DNA of 64,000 nucleotides from Achromobacter sp. Root83. Its GTDB lineage: Bacteria; Pseudomonadota; Gammaproteobacteria; Burkholderiales; Burkholderiaceae_B. The DNA lies in assembly GCF_001428845.1 (NCBI RefSeq), contig NZ_LMIU01000023.1, forward strand, positions 1 to 64,000. Reading direction: 5' to 3'. This document shows, piece after piece, positions 39,102 to 47,859 of this stretch. The translations under genes were made by a program, and so were the position numbers. Below the pieces are notes generated by a model, which was given only the letters and a program-made list of their open reading frames with translations, was not told the origin of the DNA and did not search any database. The number at the start of each line of letters is the position of its first letter. Within the stretch, counting starts at the first letter, position 1.

Positions 39102-39139
39102 GGACCGATACGCTATTTGCTTATACGTGTTTTGCGATA

Positions 39140-39164
39140 AAGCCGCGGGCGTTCCCCGCGGCTT
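39140..39164 (+). terminator. Terminator after the M20 hydrolase gene
   Basis: AAGCCGCGGG and CCCGCGGCTT form a perfect 10-bp stem with a 5-base loop, followed by a moderately T-rich tail. Confidence 0.6.
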
Positions 39165-39278
39165 CGTTCCTTATGACGAGAAGCTCTGTTCAAACGCCGA
39201 TAACTTCGTTTGAGATACAAGGCGCGCTTTTCATAATCGACCGTTCCAGACATGCCGCAAGGCGAACCGGAGCGATCG

Positions 39279-40190
39279 ATGTCCCAGAGCAACGCCTTGC
39301 GGCGCGAAGTAGACGCCGCCCCTTTCGTACCCCAGGACCAGTCCTTTGAACTGCGCCCCCTGCCTGGCCCCGTGGGCGCCGAGATCATCGGCCTGGACCT
39401 GTCGCGCGAACTGACGCCCGCCGACTTCGCGCGGGTTCATCGGGCGCATCTGGATCATCACCTGCTGGTGTTCCGCGACCAGCGCATCACGCCCCAGCAA
39501 CATATCGATTTCAGCCGCCGCTTCGGCCGCCTGATGGTCCATGTGCTGCACCAGTTTCATCTGGCGGGTCACCCCGAGATCCTGATCGTCTCCAACATCC
39601 TGGAGGACGGCAAGCCGATAGGCTTGGGGGACGCGGGCAAGTATTGGCATTCGGACATTTCGTACAAGGAACTGCCCAGCCTGGGGTCCTTGCTGCATGC
39701 GCAGGAACTGCCGGCGGAAGGCGGCGACACCCTGTTCGCCAACATGCACCTGGCCTACGACACCTTGCCCGCCGCCCTGCGACATGCGGTGCAGGGCAAA
39801 CGTGGCGTGCATTCCTATCTGGCCCAGTACGGGCAGTTGCAGAAGGAAGGAAACTGGCGCCCCAACTTGAGCGCGCAGCAGATCGCGCAGGTGCAGGAGG
39901 TGGTGCATCCGGTGGTGCGCACGCATCCGGAGAATGGCCGCCGCGCGCTGTTCGTGAGCGAAGGATTCACGACCCGCATCGAAGGCCTGCCGGAAGACGA
40001 AAGCCGCGCCCTGCTGGGCGAATTGTTCGCGCACAGCATCCGCCCCGAACACATCTACCGCCATCGCTGGCAGCCGCATGACCTGGTGTTCTGGGACAAC
40101 CGTTCGCTGATCCATCTGGCGGGCGGCACGCCGGATCATCTGCGCCGCAAGCTCTACCGCACGACGATCGAAGGCGATACGCCTTTCTGA
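39279..40190 (+). CDS. TauD/TfdA-family 2-oxoglutarate dioxygenase
   Basis: A 303-residue Fe(II)/2-oxoglutarate dioxygenase. The HxD iron motif is in KYWHSDISYKELPS, the distal histidine in WDNRSLIHLAGGTP, and RRKLYRTTIEGD includes the 2-oxoglutarate Arg. The start at 39279 has GGAG 6 bases upstream; a start at 39252 is possible. Relatives hydroxylate taurine, alkanesulfonates, sulfate esters or 2,4-D. The SsuABC-type importer downstream makes a sulfonate or related anion the likely substrate. Confidence 0.9.
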   Translation: MSQSNALRREVDAAPFVPQDQSFELRPLPGPVGAEIIGLDLSRELTPADFARVHRAHLDHHLLVFRDQRITPQQHIDFSRRFGRLMVHVLHQFHLAGHPEILIVSNILEDGKPIGLGDAGKYWHSDISYKELPSLGSLLHAQELPAEGGDTLFANMHLAYDTLPAALRHAVQGKRGVHSYLAQYGQLQKEGNWRPNLSAQQIAQVQEVVHPVVRTHPENGRRALFVSEGFTTRIEGLPEDESRALLGELFAHSIRPEHIYRHRWQPHDLVFWDNRSLIHLAGGTPDHLRRKLYRTTIEGDTPF

Positions 40191-40219
40191 AAATGTGGCC
40201 GCCCACGGCGCCCCACCAC

Positions 40220-40228
40220 TTATCCACA
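40220..40228 (+). promoter_or_regulatory. DnaA box (exact TTATCCACA) upstream of the SsuA-type gene
   Basis: Exact box just before the ATG at 40238, overlapping the ribosome-site region. Confidence 0.55.
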
Positions 40229-40237
40229 AGGAACGCC

Positions 40238-41281
40238 ATGCGTTTGTCCTCTGCATTACGGGATCGACTGGTCCAAACCGCCACAGGCGCTGGCCTGGCG
40301 CTGATTCTTGCCGTGCTGGCGTTGGCCTCGCCCACGCCCGCGATGGCCGAAGGGCGCATCCGCATCGCCGAGCAATACGGCATTGTGTATTTGCTGCTGA
40401 ATGTGGCGCGCGATCAGCAGCTCATCGAAAAGCACGGCAAGGCCGAAGGTGTGGATATCTCGGTGGAGTGGGCGAAGTTGTCCGGCGGCTCGGCGGTGAA
40501 CGATGCGTTGCTGTCGGGCGCCGTGGATATCGCCGGCGCCGGCGTGGGACCGCTGCTGACCATCTGGGACCGGACGCACGGCAAGCAGAATGTGAAGGGC
40601 GTGGCGTCGCTGGGCAATTTTCCCTATTACCTGGTCAGCAACAACCCGAACGTGAAGACGATCGCGGACTTCACGGACAAGGACCGCATCGCGGTGCCGG
40701 CGGTGGGCGTATCGGTGCAGTCGCGCGTGCTGCAGCTAGCCTCGGCCAAGCTGTGGGGCGACGCCCAGTTCAACAAGCTGGACAAGATCTCGGTGGCGTT
40801 GCCGCATCCGGACGCCGCCGCGGCGATCATCGCGGGCGGCACGGAGATCACGGGTCATTTCGGCAACCCGCCCTTCCAGGAGCAGGAACTGGCCGAGAAC
40901 CCGAAGGCGCGCATCGTGCTCAATTCCTATGACGTGCTGGGCGGCCCCAGCTCGTCCACCGTGTTGTTCGCCACCGAGAAATTCCGCCGCGACAATCCCA
41001 AGACCTACAAGGCCTTCCAGGAAGCGCTGAAAGAAGCCGCGGCATTTGCCGCCGCCGATCCCGAGAAGGCGGCGGATATCTATCTGCGCGTCACGGGCGC
41101 CAGGCAGGACCGCGACTTCCTGATCAAGGTGATCAAGAATCCCGACGTGCAGTTCAAGCTGCAACCCCAGAACACGTTCGCGCTGGCCGAGTTCATGCAC
41201 AAGGTGGGCGCGATCAAGAATGCGCCGGCTAGCTGGCGCGACTACTTCTTCGACGATCCCCTCACCGCGCAGGGAAGCTGA
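40238..41281 (+). CDS. ABC transporter substrate-binding protein (SsuA/TauA/NMT1 type)
   Basis: A 347-residue periplasmic receptor with a signal peptide (hydrophobic LALILAVLALASPTPAMA). GRIRIAEQYGIVYLLLNVARD and ELTIT-like GGTEITGHFGNPPF regions resemble nitrate/sulfonate/taurine receptors. It is the first gene of a receptor-ATPase-permease trio 47 bp after the dioxygenase gene. Confidence 0.9.
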   Translation: MRLSSALRDRLVQTATGAGLALILAVLALASPTPAMAEGRIRIAEQYGIVYLLLNVARDQQLIEKHGKAEGVDISVEWAKLSGGSAVNDALLSGAVDIAGAGVGPLLTIWDRTHGKQNVKGVASLGNFPYYLVSNNPNVKTIADFTDKDRIAVPAVGVSVQSRVLQLASAKLWGDAQFNKLDKISVALPHPDAAAAIIAGGTEITGHFGNPPFQEQELAENPKARIVLNSYDVLGGPSSSTVLFATEKFRRDNPKTYKAFQEALKEAAAFAAADPEKAADIYLRVTGARQDRDFLIKVIKNPDVQFKLQPQNTFALAEFMHKVGAIKNAPASWRDYFFDDPLTAQGS

Positions 41282-41282
41282 T

Positions 41283-42113
41283 ATGGGCCTGAGCGCCGCC
41301 GCCCCTGTGGATAAGGTTGAAAAGGCCAGGCCCTTGCTGGCTGTGGATAAGGTGTCCATCGAATATAAGACGCGTGAACGGCGCGTTCGCGCGACCCATC
41401 AGGTGAGCTTCGATGTGCACGGCGCCGAGCGCTTCATCCTGCTGGGACCGTCCGGCTGCGGGAAGTCGACGCTGCTCAAGGCGATCGCCGGATTCATCGA
41501 ACCGACCGAAGGGCGCATCGCGATCGACGGCAAGCGCGTCCAGGGGCCGGGCCCGGACCGCATCGTGGTGTTCCAGGAATTCGATCAGCTTCCTCCCTGG
41601 AAGACCCTGCGCCAGAACGTCGCGTTTCCGCTGCTGGCCTCGCGCAAGCTGAGCCGGCGCGAGGCCGACGAACGCGCGATGCACTATCTGGACAAGGTGG
41701 GCCTGTCCGCGTTCGCCGACGCCTACCCCCACACCCTTTCCGGCGGCATGAAGCAGCGCGTGGCCATTGCCCGGGCGCTGGCCATGCAGCCGCGCGTGCT
41801 GTTGATGGACGAGCCCTTCGCGGCACTGGACGCATTGACGCGCCGGCGCATGCAGGAAGAACTGATGGCCTTGTGGGAAGACGTGCGCTTCACCCTCTTG
41901 TTCGTCACCCATTCGATCGAAGAGGCGCTGGTGCTGGGCAGCCGCGTGCTGCTGCTGTCGCCGCATCCCGGGCGCGTGCGCGCCGAATTGAACGCGCATG
42001 GCTTCGACCTGCACAGCCAGGGCTCGGCGGCCTTCCAGGCAGCCGCAAGACGCATCCACGACCTGTTGTTCGATGCGCCCTCGCCCGCGCATGCCGAACG
42101 CGTGGCCGCTTGA
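41283..42113 (+). CDS. ABC transporter ATPase (SsuB/TauB type)
   Basis: A 276-residue ATPase: Walker [16 protein letters not shown]-loop FQEFDQLPPWKTL, signature [15 protein letters not shown], Walker B VLLMDEPFAALD. The Q-loop F-Q-x-x-x-L-P-W pattern is typical of nitrate/sulfonate/taurine systems. Two exact DnaA boxes lie in its first 70 bases. Confidence 0.93.
   Translation: MGLSAAAPVDKVEKARPLLAVDKVSIEYKTRERRVRATHQVSFDVHGAERFILLGPSGCGKSTLLKAIAGFIEPTEGRIAIDGKRVQGPGPDRIVVFQEFDQLPPWKTLRQNVAFPLLASRKLSRREADERAMHYLDKVGLSAFADAYPHTLSGGMKQRVAIARALAMQPRVLLMDEPFAALDALTRRRMQEELMALWEDVRFTLLFVTHSIEEALVLGSRVLLLSPHPGRVRAELNAHGFDLHSQGSAAFQAAARRIHDLLFDAPSPAHAERVAA
41306..41314 (-). promoter_or_regulatory. 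DnaA box (exact TGTGGATAA)
   Basis: First of two tandem exact boxes near the start of the SsuB-type gene. Confidence 0.55.
41342..41350 (-). promoter_or_regulatory. DnaA box (exact TGTGGATAA)
   Basis: Second tandem box, 36 bases after the first. At the protein level both boxes fall in a repeated Val-Asp-Lys-Val codon context. Confidence 0.55.
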
Positions 42114-42123
42114 AGGAAAACGC

Positions 42124-43002
42124 ATGAACAGCACTTACGCCGGGTCGGCCCTGGTCCGCCCCGAGGTGGAATACGACCTTCCGCCCTTGCCCGCGCAGGC
42201 CGCCGAAACGCCGTTGCCGTGGCTCGAACGCCTGTGGCAGCATGCCAGCCTGCGCAAACTCGTCATCCTGGCACTGCTGGCCGGCCTGTGGGAACTGGCA
42301 GCGCGCTATACCGACAATGACCTGCTGCTGCCCGGCGCCTGGCAGACCGCGCAGGCCTTCGTGCAGGGTATCGCCAGCGGCGAACTGCTGGCGCGCGCCG
42401 GACAGTCGCTGCGCGTGCTGGTGCAGGGGTATGTAGCCGGCGTGGCGCTGGCTTTCGTACTGACCACGCTGGCGGTGTCGACGCGGTTCGGGCGCGACCT
42501 GCTGTCCACCCTGACCGCCATGTTCAACCCCTTGCCGGCCATCGCCTTGCTGCCGCTGGCGCTGCTGTGGTTCGGCCTGGGCGAAGGCAGCCTGGTCTTC
42601 GTGCTGATCCACTCGGTGCTATGGGCGCTGGCGCTGAACACCTATGCGGGCTTTCTTGGGGTATCCGAGACCCTGCGCATGGCGGGGCGCAACTATGGGC
42701 TGACGGGGCTGCGGTATGTCCTGCAGATCCTGGTGCCGGCGGCGCTGCCGGCCATCCTGGCGGGCCTGCGGATAGGCTGGGCATTTGCCTGGCGCACGCT
42801 GATCGCCGCCGAACTGGTGTTCGGCGCGTCCAGCGGCAAGGGCGGGCTGGGCTGGTACATCTTTCAGAACCGCAACGAGTTATACACAGACCGGGTGTTC
42901 GCGGGCCTGGCGGCCGTGGTGATCATCGGCCTGCTTGTGGAAAACCTGGGATTCGATACCTTGGAGCGCCTGACTGTCCGGCGGTGGGGCATGCTGCGCT
43001 GA
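42124..43002 (+). CDS. ABC transporter permease (SsuC/TauC type)
   Basis: A 292-residue permease with a soluble N-terminus and about six membrane segments. The ATPase-contact loop is near GVSETLRMAGRNYGLTGLRYVLQILVPAALPAILAGLRIGWAFAW. It completes the receptor-ATPase-permease system and is followed by a terminator. Confidence 0.92.
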   Translation: MNSTYAGSALVRPEVEYDLPPLPAQAAETPLPWLERLWQHASLRKLVILALLAGLWELAARYTDNDLLLPGAWQTAQAFVQGIASGELLARAGQSLRVLVQGYVAGVALAFVLTTLAVSTRFGRDLLSTLTAMFNPLPAIALLPLALLWFGLGEGSLVFVLIHSVLWALALNTYAGFLGVSETLRMAGRNYGLTGLRYVLQILVPAALPAILAGLRIGWAFAWRTLIAAELVFGASSGKGGLGWYIFQNRNELYTDRVFAGLAAVVIIGLLVENLGFDTLERLTVRRWGMLR

Positions 43003-43034
43003 CGCCCATGGCGGGGCATTGCACGGCGGGAAAA

Positions 43035-43064
43035 AAAAGGGGCGATCCAAGGAACGCCCCTTTT
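43035..43064. terminator. Bidirectional terminator between the SsuC-type and catalase genes
   Basis: AAAAGGGGCG and CGCCCCTTTT form a perfect 10-bp stem around a 10-base loop with A and T runs on opposite sides, serving two convergent genes. Confidence 0.85.
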
Positions 43065-43085
43065 CTCATCCGCGCGGCCTGAGGG

Positions 43086-44531
43086 CTACAGGGTCAATCC
43101 CAGCGCGCGGGCCACGCCCGCGGCGTAGGCGGGATCGGCCTTTCTGAAGTGCTCGAGCTGACGACGCTGGATTTCCTCGGGCACGCCGGCCATGTGGCGG
43201 CCGATATTGCCGAACAGCAGTTCCTGCTGCGCCGGCGTCATCAGACGGAACAAGGCGCCGGGCTGCGAGTAGTAGTCGCCATCGACCCGGTGGTTCCAGC
43301 GGGCGGCGGCCTGGCCGTCGAGCGCCAGGGGCGGTTCGCCCGCCGACGGCGTTTCCTTCCATTCGCCCGCGCTGTTGGGCTCGTAGTTCAGCGTGCGGCC
43401 CGCATTGCCATCCACGCGGCCGGCGCCGTCGCGGTGGAAACTGTGGACCGGGCATCGCGGCGCATTCACCGGAATCTGGTGGTGGTTGATGCCGAGGCGG
43501 TAGCGGTGCGTGTCGCCATAGGAGAACAGGCGGCCCTGCAGCATCTTGTCCGGCGAAAAGCCGATGCCGGGGACCACGTTCGCGGGGGTGAACGCGGCCT
43601 GTTCGACTTCCGCGAAGTAATTCTCGGGGTTTCTGTTCAGTTCGAGCACGCCGACCTCGATCAGCGGATAGTCGCCGTGAGGCCAGACTTTGGTCAGGTC
43701 GAAGGGGTTGATGTGATAGGTCGCGGCCTCGGCTTCGGGCATGACCTGCACGTTCAGCGTCCACTTCGGGAAGTTGCCCTGCTCGATGTTGTCGAAGAGG
43801 TCGCGCTGCGAACTCTCGCGATCGTGGGCGACCACTTGCGCGGCTTCCTCGTCGCTCAGACAGGCGATGCCCTGCTGCGACTTGAAGTGGAACTTCACGT
43901 AAAAGCGCTCGCCGTCACCGTTGATGAAGCTGAAGGTATGCGAGCCAAAACCGTGCTGCTGGCGCAGATTGGCGGGAATGCCGCGGTCGCTCATGAGCGT
44001 GGTGACCTGATGCAGCGATTCTGGATTGAGCGACCAGAAGTCCCAGGCGGCGGTGGCGTTGCGCAGGTTGGTTCTGGGGTCGCGCTTCTGGGTGTGGATA
44101 AAGTCGGGAAACTTCAGCGGGTCGCGGATGAAGAAGACGGGCGTGTTGTTGCCCACCAGGTCCCAATTGCCTTCGTCGGTGTAGAACTTGATGGCGAAGC
44201 CGCGAACGTCGCGTTCGGCGTCGGCCGCGCCGCGTTCACCGGCCACGGTGGAAAAGCGAAGAAACAGCGGGGTCTGCTTGCCAACCTGGGAAAACAGGCG
44301 GGCACGGGTGTAGCGTGAGATGTCGTGGGTGACGGTGAATGTGCCGTAGGCGCCGGAGCCCTTGGCATGCACGACGCGCTCGGGAATGCGTTCGCGGTCG
44401 AAATGGGCAAGTTTTTCAATCAGCCAGAAGTCTTCCAGCAGCGCGGGGCCGCGCGGGCCGGCAGTCAGCGTGTTGTTGTTGTCCGGCACCGGCGCGCCCG
44501 AGGCGGTGGTCAGAGGCTTCTTGTCGGTCAT
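43086..44531 (-). CDS. katA: Monofunctional haem catalase (small-subunit, KatA type)
   Basis: A 481-residue clade-3-type catalase decomposing hydrogen peroxide. Catalytic histidine in [20 protein letters not shown], distal Asn in [13 protein letters not shown] with VGNNTPVFF, and the proximal haem tyrosine in [14 protein letters not shown]. The start MTDKKPLTT has a GGGAG site. It stands alone, so it is probably induced by peroxide. Confidence 0.96.
   Translation of the reverse strand: MTDKKPLTTASGAPVPDNNNTLTAGPRGPALLEDFWLIEKLAHFDRERIPERVVHAKGSGAYGTFTVTHDISRYTRARLFSQVGKQTPLFLRFSTVAGERGAADAERDVRGFAIKFYTDEGNWDLVGNNTPVFFIRDPLKFPDFIHTQKRDPRTNLRNATAAWDFWSLNPESLHQVTTLMSDRGIPANLRQQHGFGSHTFSFINGDGERFYVKFHFKSQQGIACLSDEEAAQVVAHDRESSQRDLFDNIEQGNFPKWTLNVQVMPEAEAATYHINPFDLTKVWPHGDYPLIEVGVLELNRNPENYFAEVEQAAFTPANVVPGIGFSPDKMLQGRLFSYGDTHRYRLGINHHQIPVNAPRCPVHSFHRDGAGRVDGNAGRTLNYEPNSAGEWKETPSAGEPPLALDGQAAARWNHRVDGDYYSQPGALFRLMTPAQQELLFGNIGRHMAGVPEEIQRRQLEHFRKADPAYAAGVARALGLTL
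44093..44101 (-). promoter_or_regulatory. DnaA box (exact TGTGGATAA)
   Basis: Exact match inside katA. Confidence 0.5.
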
Positions 44532-44641
44532 TGGCACACTCCCTATGTCATTCCTGGATTGCGCGGGCCGCTGGTGGGGCCGCGCGGCGTTGCAGTTACC
44601 GTCCGGGCTGAACAGAGCCGCCGAACGGTGAACGCAAGGCC

Positions 44642-44670
44642 ATGATAGGAGCGGCGAGAGGCAATGTGAA
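44642..44670 (-). promoter_or_regulatory. Candidate promoter of katA
   Basis: On the minus strand TTCACA (44665-44670) and TATCAT (44642-44647) are separated by 17 bases, about 110 bases upstream of the ATG. An AT-rich stretch starting GATAG lies just upstream (about 44675-44710), where OxyR would bind; its match to the OxyR motif is poor. Confidence 0.45.
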
Positions 44671-44775
44671 GTTGATTGATCTGCCAAAGACAATTAATAA
44701 TAACTATCAAAGCCTGTCTTGGGCATAGAAAATGCTGAGCAGGCCATTCCCCTTTTTTGTGGACGGGCGCAAAAA

Positions 44776-44800
44776 AAAACCGGCCCAGGAGGCCGGTTTT
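44776..44800 (-). terminator. Factor-independent terminator of the rpmH-yidC operon
   Basis: AAAACCGGCC and GGCCGGTTTT form a 10-bp stem with a 5-base loop; on the minus strand nine T follow. It lies 17 bp after yidC. Confidence 0.9.
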
Positions 44801-44817
44801 TCGTACGGGGGCGCCGA

Positions 44818-46497
44818 TCAGCGATTGGCCGCCGCCTCCGCCTTGCGCTGCATGGCGCGCGTGATGGACCACTGCTGTGCGATCGACAGGGTGTTGTTGA
44901 CGCACCAGTAGAGCACCAGGCCGGCCGGGAAGAAGAACATCATCCCGCCGAACACCAGGGGCATGATCATCATGACCTTGGCCTGGATGGGATCCGGGGG
45001 CGTGGGGTTCAGTTTGATCTGCAGGAACATGGTGGCCATCATGATGGCGGGCAGAATGAAGAACGGGTCGCGGACCGACAGGTCATGGACCCACAGGATC
45101 CACGGCGCGCCGCGCATTTCCACGCTGGCCAGCAGCACCCAGTACAGCGAGATGAACACCGGGATCTGGACCACCATGGGCAGGCAGCCGCCCAGCGGGT
45201 TGATCTTCTCGGTGCGGTACATCTCCATCATGGCCGCGTTGAGCTTCTGCTTGTCGTCGCCGTACTTTTCCTTCAAGGCCTGCAGGCGCGGAGCCACCTG
45301 CTTCATGCGGGCCATGGAGCGGTAGCTGGCGGCGGCCAGGGGGTAGAACACGGCCTTGATCAGCACGGTCAGCGCCACGATCGTCCAGCCCCAGTTGCCC
45401 AGGATGGAATGCAGCCAGGTCATCAGCGTGAACAGCGGCTTGGCGATGATGGTCAGCCAGCCATAGTCGACGACCAGTTCCAGGCCGGGGGCGAGCGCCG
45501 CCATGGCCTTCTGGTCTTGCGGGCCGACCCACAGGTGCGAATCGACGCGCGCGGCGGCGCCGGGGGCGATCTCGCCGACGGCTTCGATGCTGCGGGCGGC
45601 GTACAGGTTCTTCTGGACTTCCAGCAGTTCGTTCGTGCGCGGCTTGCCTTGCGGCGGCACCCAGGCCGTGGCGAAGTAGTGCTGAACCACGGCGATCCAG
45701 CCGTTGTCCGTCTGCTTGATGTAGTTGGCCTTCTTCTTTTCGATGTCGCTGAACGTGCTCTTCTGGAACTTGTCCTGTTCCGAGTAGACGGCGAAACCGG
45801 TGAACGTGTGATAGAAGCTGGACGTGTCGGCCGGGTCGTTGCCGTCGCGCTCGAGCTGCAGGTACAGCGAGGGCGTCACGGGTGCCGCGCCGAGGTTGGC
45901 CAGGTCATGGCGCACGTCGATGTCATAGCGGCCGCGATGCAGCGTGAACGTCTTGGTGACCTTCACGCCGCCCGATTCGCCTTCGAACGTGACGACGAGG
46001 TTGTCGCCGGTGAGTTCACGTTCTTGGGACACGAGACGGAAAGGCGTCTGGTGCGTCGGGAAGGTCTGGCCATTGGGGGCGCCGACCACACCGGTCTGCA
46101 CCACATAGTTCAGGCCCGCCGAGCGGTCCAGCAGCACCGTGGGCTTGTCCGGCTGGCCGGTCGCCGGGTACTTCAGCAACTCGGCGCGCACCAGTTGGGC
46201 GCCCATGGTGTCGAACGTCAGGCGCAGCACGTCGGTCGTGATGACGATCTCTTCCGAGCGTGCGGCAGCGGGGGTGGCGGCGCCGGGCACCGCGGAGGGG
46301 GCGCTGGCCGCGGCTGCGGGCGCGCTGGGCACCGAAGGCGTCGCGTTGTTCGCGCCAGCCTGCGATTCGCTCGTGCTGGCCGTGGGCGCGGGGCCCCCGA
46401 ACAGCGACGGCTTGCCGTTATGGATTTGCCAGTTGTTCCAAAGGAGCAACAGCGAAAAGGAAAAAATCATCCAGAGGACGGTTCGTCGGATATCCAT
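44818..46497 (-). CDS. yidC: Membrane protein insertase YidC
   Basis: A 559-residue inner-membrane insertase that assists Sec and inserts small membrane proteins alone. The N-terminal anchor helix (TVLWMIFSFSLLLLWNNW) is followed by an Ala/Pro-rich linker and the large periplasmic domain. The conserved C-terminal core holds RSMARMKQVAPRLQALKEKY, PLGGCLPMVVQIPVF and FPAGLVLYWCVNN. Length is standard for Gram-negatives. mnmE does not follow it; katA does. Confidence 0.97.
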   Translation of the reverse strand: MDIRRTVLWMIFSFSLLLLWNNWQIHNGKPSLFGGPAPTASTSESQAGANNATPSVPSAPAAAASAPSAVPGAATPAAARSEEIVITTDVLRLTFDTMGAQLVRAELLKYPATGQPDKPTVLLDRSAGLNYVVQTGVVGAPNGQTFPTHQTPFRLVSQERELTGDNLVVTFEGESGGVKVTKTFTLHRGRYDIDVRHDLANLGAAPVTPSLYLQLERDGNDPADTSSFYHTFTGFAVYSEQDKFQKSTFSDIEKKKANYIKQTDNGWIAVVQHYFATAWVPPQGKPRTNELLEVQKNLYAARSIEAVGEIAPGAAARVDSHLWVGPQDQKAMAALAPGLELVVDYGWLTIIAKPLFTLMTWLHSILGNWGWTIVALTVLIKAVFYPLAAASYRSMARMKQVAPRLQALKEKYGDDKQKLNAAMMEMYRTEKINPLGGCLPMVVQIPVFISLYWVLLASVEMRGAPWILWVHDLSVRDPFFILPAIMMATMFLQIKLNPTPPDPIQAKVMMIMPLVFGGMMFFFPAGLVLYWCVNNTLSIAQQWSITRAMQRKAEAAANR

Positions 46498-46545
46498 GGT
46501 GCCTACTGAAGTGAATACGGGCCAGCAAAGCCCGCCAGTTTAGCG

Positions 46546-46818
46546 TCAATCGTGCTCGGTGCGGTGGCTGTGGGAGCAGCACGGGGCGTCATTGGTTCCC
46601 TTGGCCGGCGGAACCGGATCCAACCCGCCGGGCGACCACGGATGGCAACGGCCGATGCGCCGGACCGCCAGCCAGAGGCCGCGCCAGGCGCCATGGCCTT
46701 CGATCGCCTCGATCGCGTAAGCCGAGCAAGTGGGAGTAAAGCGGCATTGCCTGCCGATCCAGGGACTCAGGAAAAACCTGTAGAACCGGATCGGGGCAAT
46801 GAGTAGAGCCTTGATCAT
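46546..46818 (-). CDS. yidD: Membrane protein insertion efficiency factor YidD
   Basis: A 90-residue small protein with the family core [27 protein letters not shown] and the three conserved cysteines. The C-terminal tail [11 protein letters not shown] could bind metal. The start overlaps the rnpA stop by four bases; yidC starts 48 bp after its stop. Confidence 0.95.
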   Translation of the reverse strand: MIKALLIAPIRFYRFFLSPWIGRQCRFTPTCSAYAIEAIEGHGAWRGLWLAVRRIGRCHPWSPGGLDPVPPAKGTNDAPCCSHSHRTEHD

Positions 46819-47186
46819 CGCGCGATCCGCTCAAAGTGAGCGTCCACTTCGGCTCGTGCCGAGCGTTTCAGCGCGGTGAGCGTGGCGGGGGTGACCTTGC
46901 TATGCAGGCGCACGACGTAATCTTTTGCCGGCAACGCCAGGCGCCGATGGCGAAACGCTTCGCGGATGACCCGCTTCAGCGCGTTACGCGTACTGGCGTG
47001 GGCAGCGAACCGCTTGGCGATCACCAGCCCCAGGCGGGCACAGGCATCCTGGCCGGGAGGCAGATCATTGGGAGCCGAGCTCACAATGAAGAACGCCCCT
47101 CGGGCAAGACGCCGGCCTTTGAGGGCGGCGGCGAACTCGGAGGGGCGATGCAGCCGCGCCTCCGGTGGAAGCGTGGAGCGCGGCAT
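46815..47186 (-). CDS. rnpA: Ribonuclease P protein component
   Basis: A 123-residue basic protein, the protein subunit of RNase P that matures tRNA 5-prime ends. The RNR-like box is [26 protein letters not shown] is the adjacent family block. The start [12 protein letters not shown] at 47186 fits the usual length. It follows rpmH by 110 bp. Confidence 0.95.
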   Translation of the reverse strand: MPRSTLPPEARLHRPSEFAAALKGRRLARGAFFIVSSAPNDLPPGQDACARLGLVIAKRFAAHASTRNALKRVIREAFRHRRLALPAKDYVVRLHSKVTPATLTALKRSARAEVDAHFERIAR

Positions 47187-47296
47187 GGACTGCGGGTCAG
47201 GCGTTTGCGCGGAACCGGAACAGGATTGCGAGAGGTCTTGCAATATGGCCGGTCCGTGCAGATAGTCAGGTTTCCGGAAAACCGGAAAACCAGGAC

Positions 47297-47431
47297 TTAG
47301 ACGGCCAGACGCTTGCGGCCCTTGGCGCGACGGGCGCTCAGGATGGCGCGGCCAGCGCGGGTTTTCATGCGCACGCGAAAGCCATGGGTGCGCTTGCGGC
47401 GGGTAACGGAAGGTTGGTAGGTACGTTTCAT
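47297..47431 (-). CDS. rpmH: 50S ribosomal protein L34
   Basis: A 44-residue, very basic protein read directly from the minus strand: it begins [18 protein letters not shown] and ends KGRKRLAV. The length and sequence are those of bacterial L34. It heads the rpmH-rnpA-yidD-yidC operon and is divergent from dnaA. Confidence 0.98.
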   Translation of the reverse strand: MKRTYQPSVTRRKRTHGFRVRMKTRAGRAILSARRAKGRKRLAV

Positions 47432-47544
47432 GGACGATCCACAAAAAGAACAAAAGTCAGAAGGGACCTGCCCGGAGGGTTCCAGGTCGCGAAGTTCAGA
47501 AGCGGGTATCTAAAGAGCAACTTTTGCGTAGCATTCTTGCGTCA

Positions 47545-47591
47545 GGTGCAAAAAACAACCTGTGCGAAAACAACCGGTGCAAAAAACAACT
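47545..47591 (+). repeat. Three tandem 15-16-bp iterons upstream of dnaA
   Basis: Contiguous copies GGTGCAAAAAACAACC, TGTGCGAAAACAACC and GGTGCAAAAAACAACT. Each begins with a sequence one mismatch from the relaxed DnaA box on the minus strand, so they may be low-affinity DnaA sites. Confidence 0.85.
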
Positions 47592-47610
47592 CGTGTAGAC
47601 GGGGCTCTGG

Positions 47611-47647
47611 ACCGAGAATTTCTTCTCGGTGCTCTGAGAATTTCTTC
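47611..47647. repeat. Palindrome and 12-bp direct repeats upstream of dnaA
   Basis: ACCGAGAA and TTCTCGGT (47611-47630) form a dyad with a four-base centre. GAGAATTTCTTC occurs at 47614-47625 and again at 47636-47647, 22 bases apart (two helical turns), as for cooperative protein binding. Confidence 0.7.
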
Positions 47648-47850
47648 CCAGGCGACCTATTCAGCAAAGCTAAAAACCGGACAATTGACCAGCGAGGCAT
47701 CAATGAAGACACCACTTTCTGGCAAGCCCGGCTAAGCTCTCTGTGAAACCTTCTGACAGACAGAATTCGGAAAAGCCCACCATTTCAGCAAGTTTTCCCT
47801 GTCTTGTCAAACAGTTAAGCCAGGCAAGTGTAGACGCTTGCGCCCTACCC

Positions 47851-47859
47851 TGTGGATAA
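47851..47859 (-). promoter_or_regulatory. DnaA box (exact TGTGGATAA) upstream of dnaA
   Basis: Exact box just before dnaA; DnaA commonly represses its own gene through such a site. Confidence 0.75.

Noticed and set aside
44675-44710. OxyR site upstream of katA
   Set aside because: The position is right, but only the first ATAG quarter-site fits the ATAG-N7-CTAT pattern, so it is mentioned only within the promoter entry.
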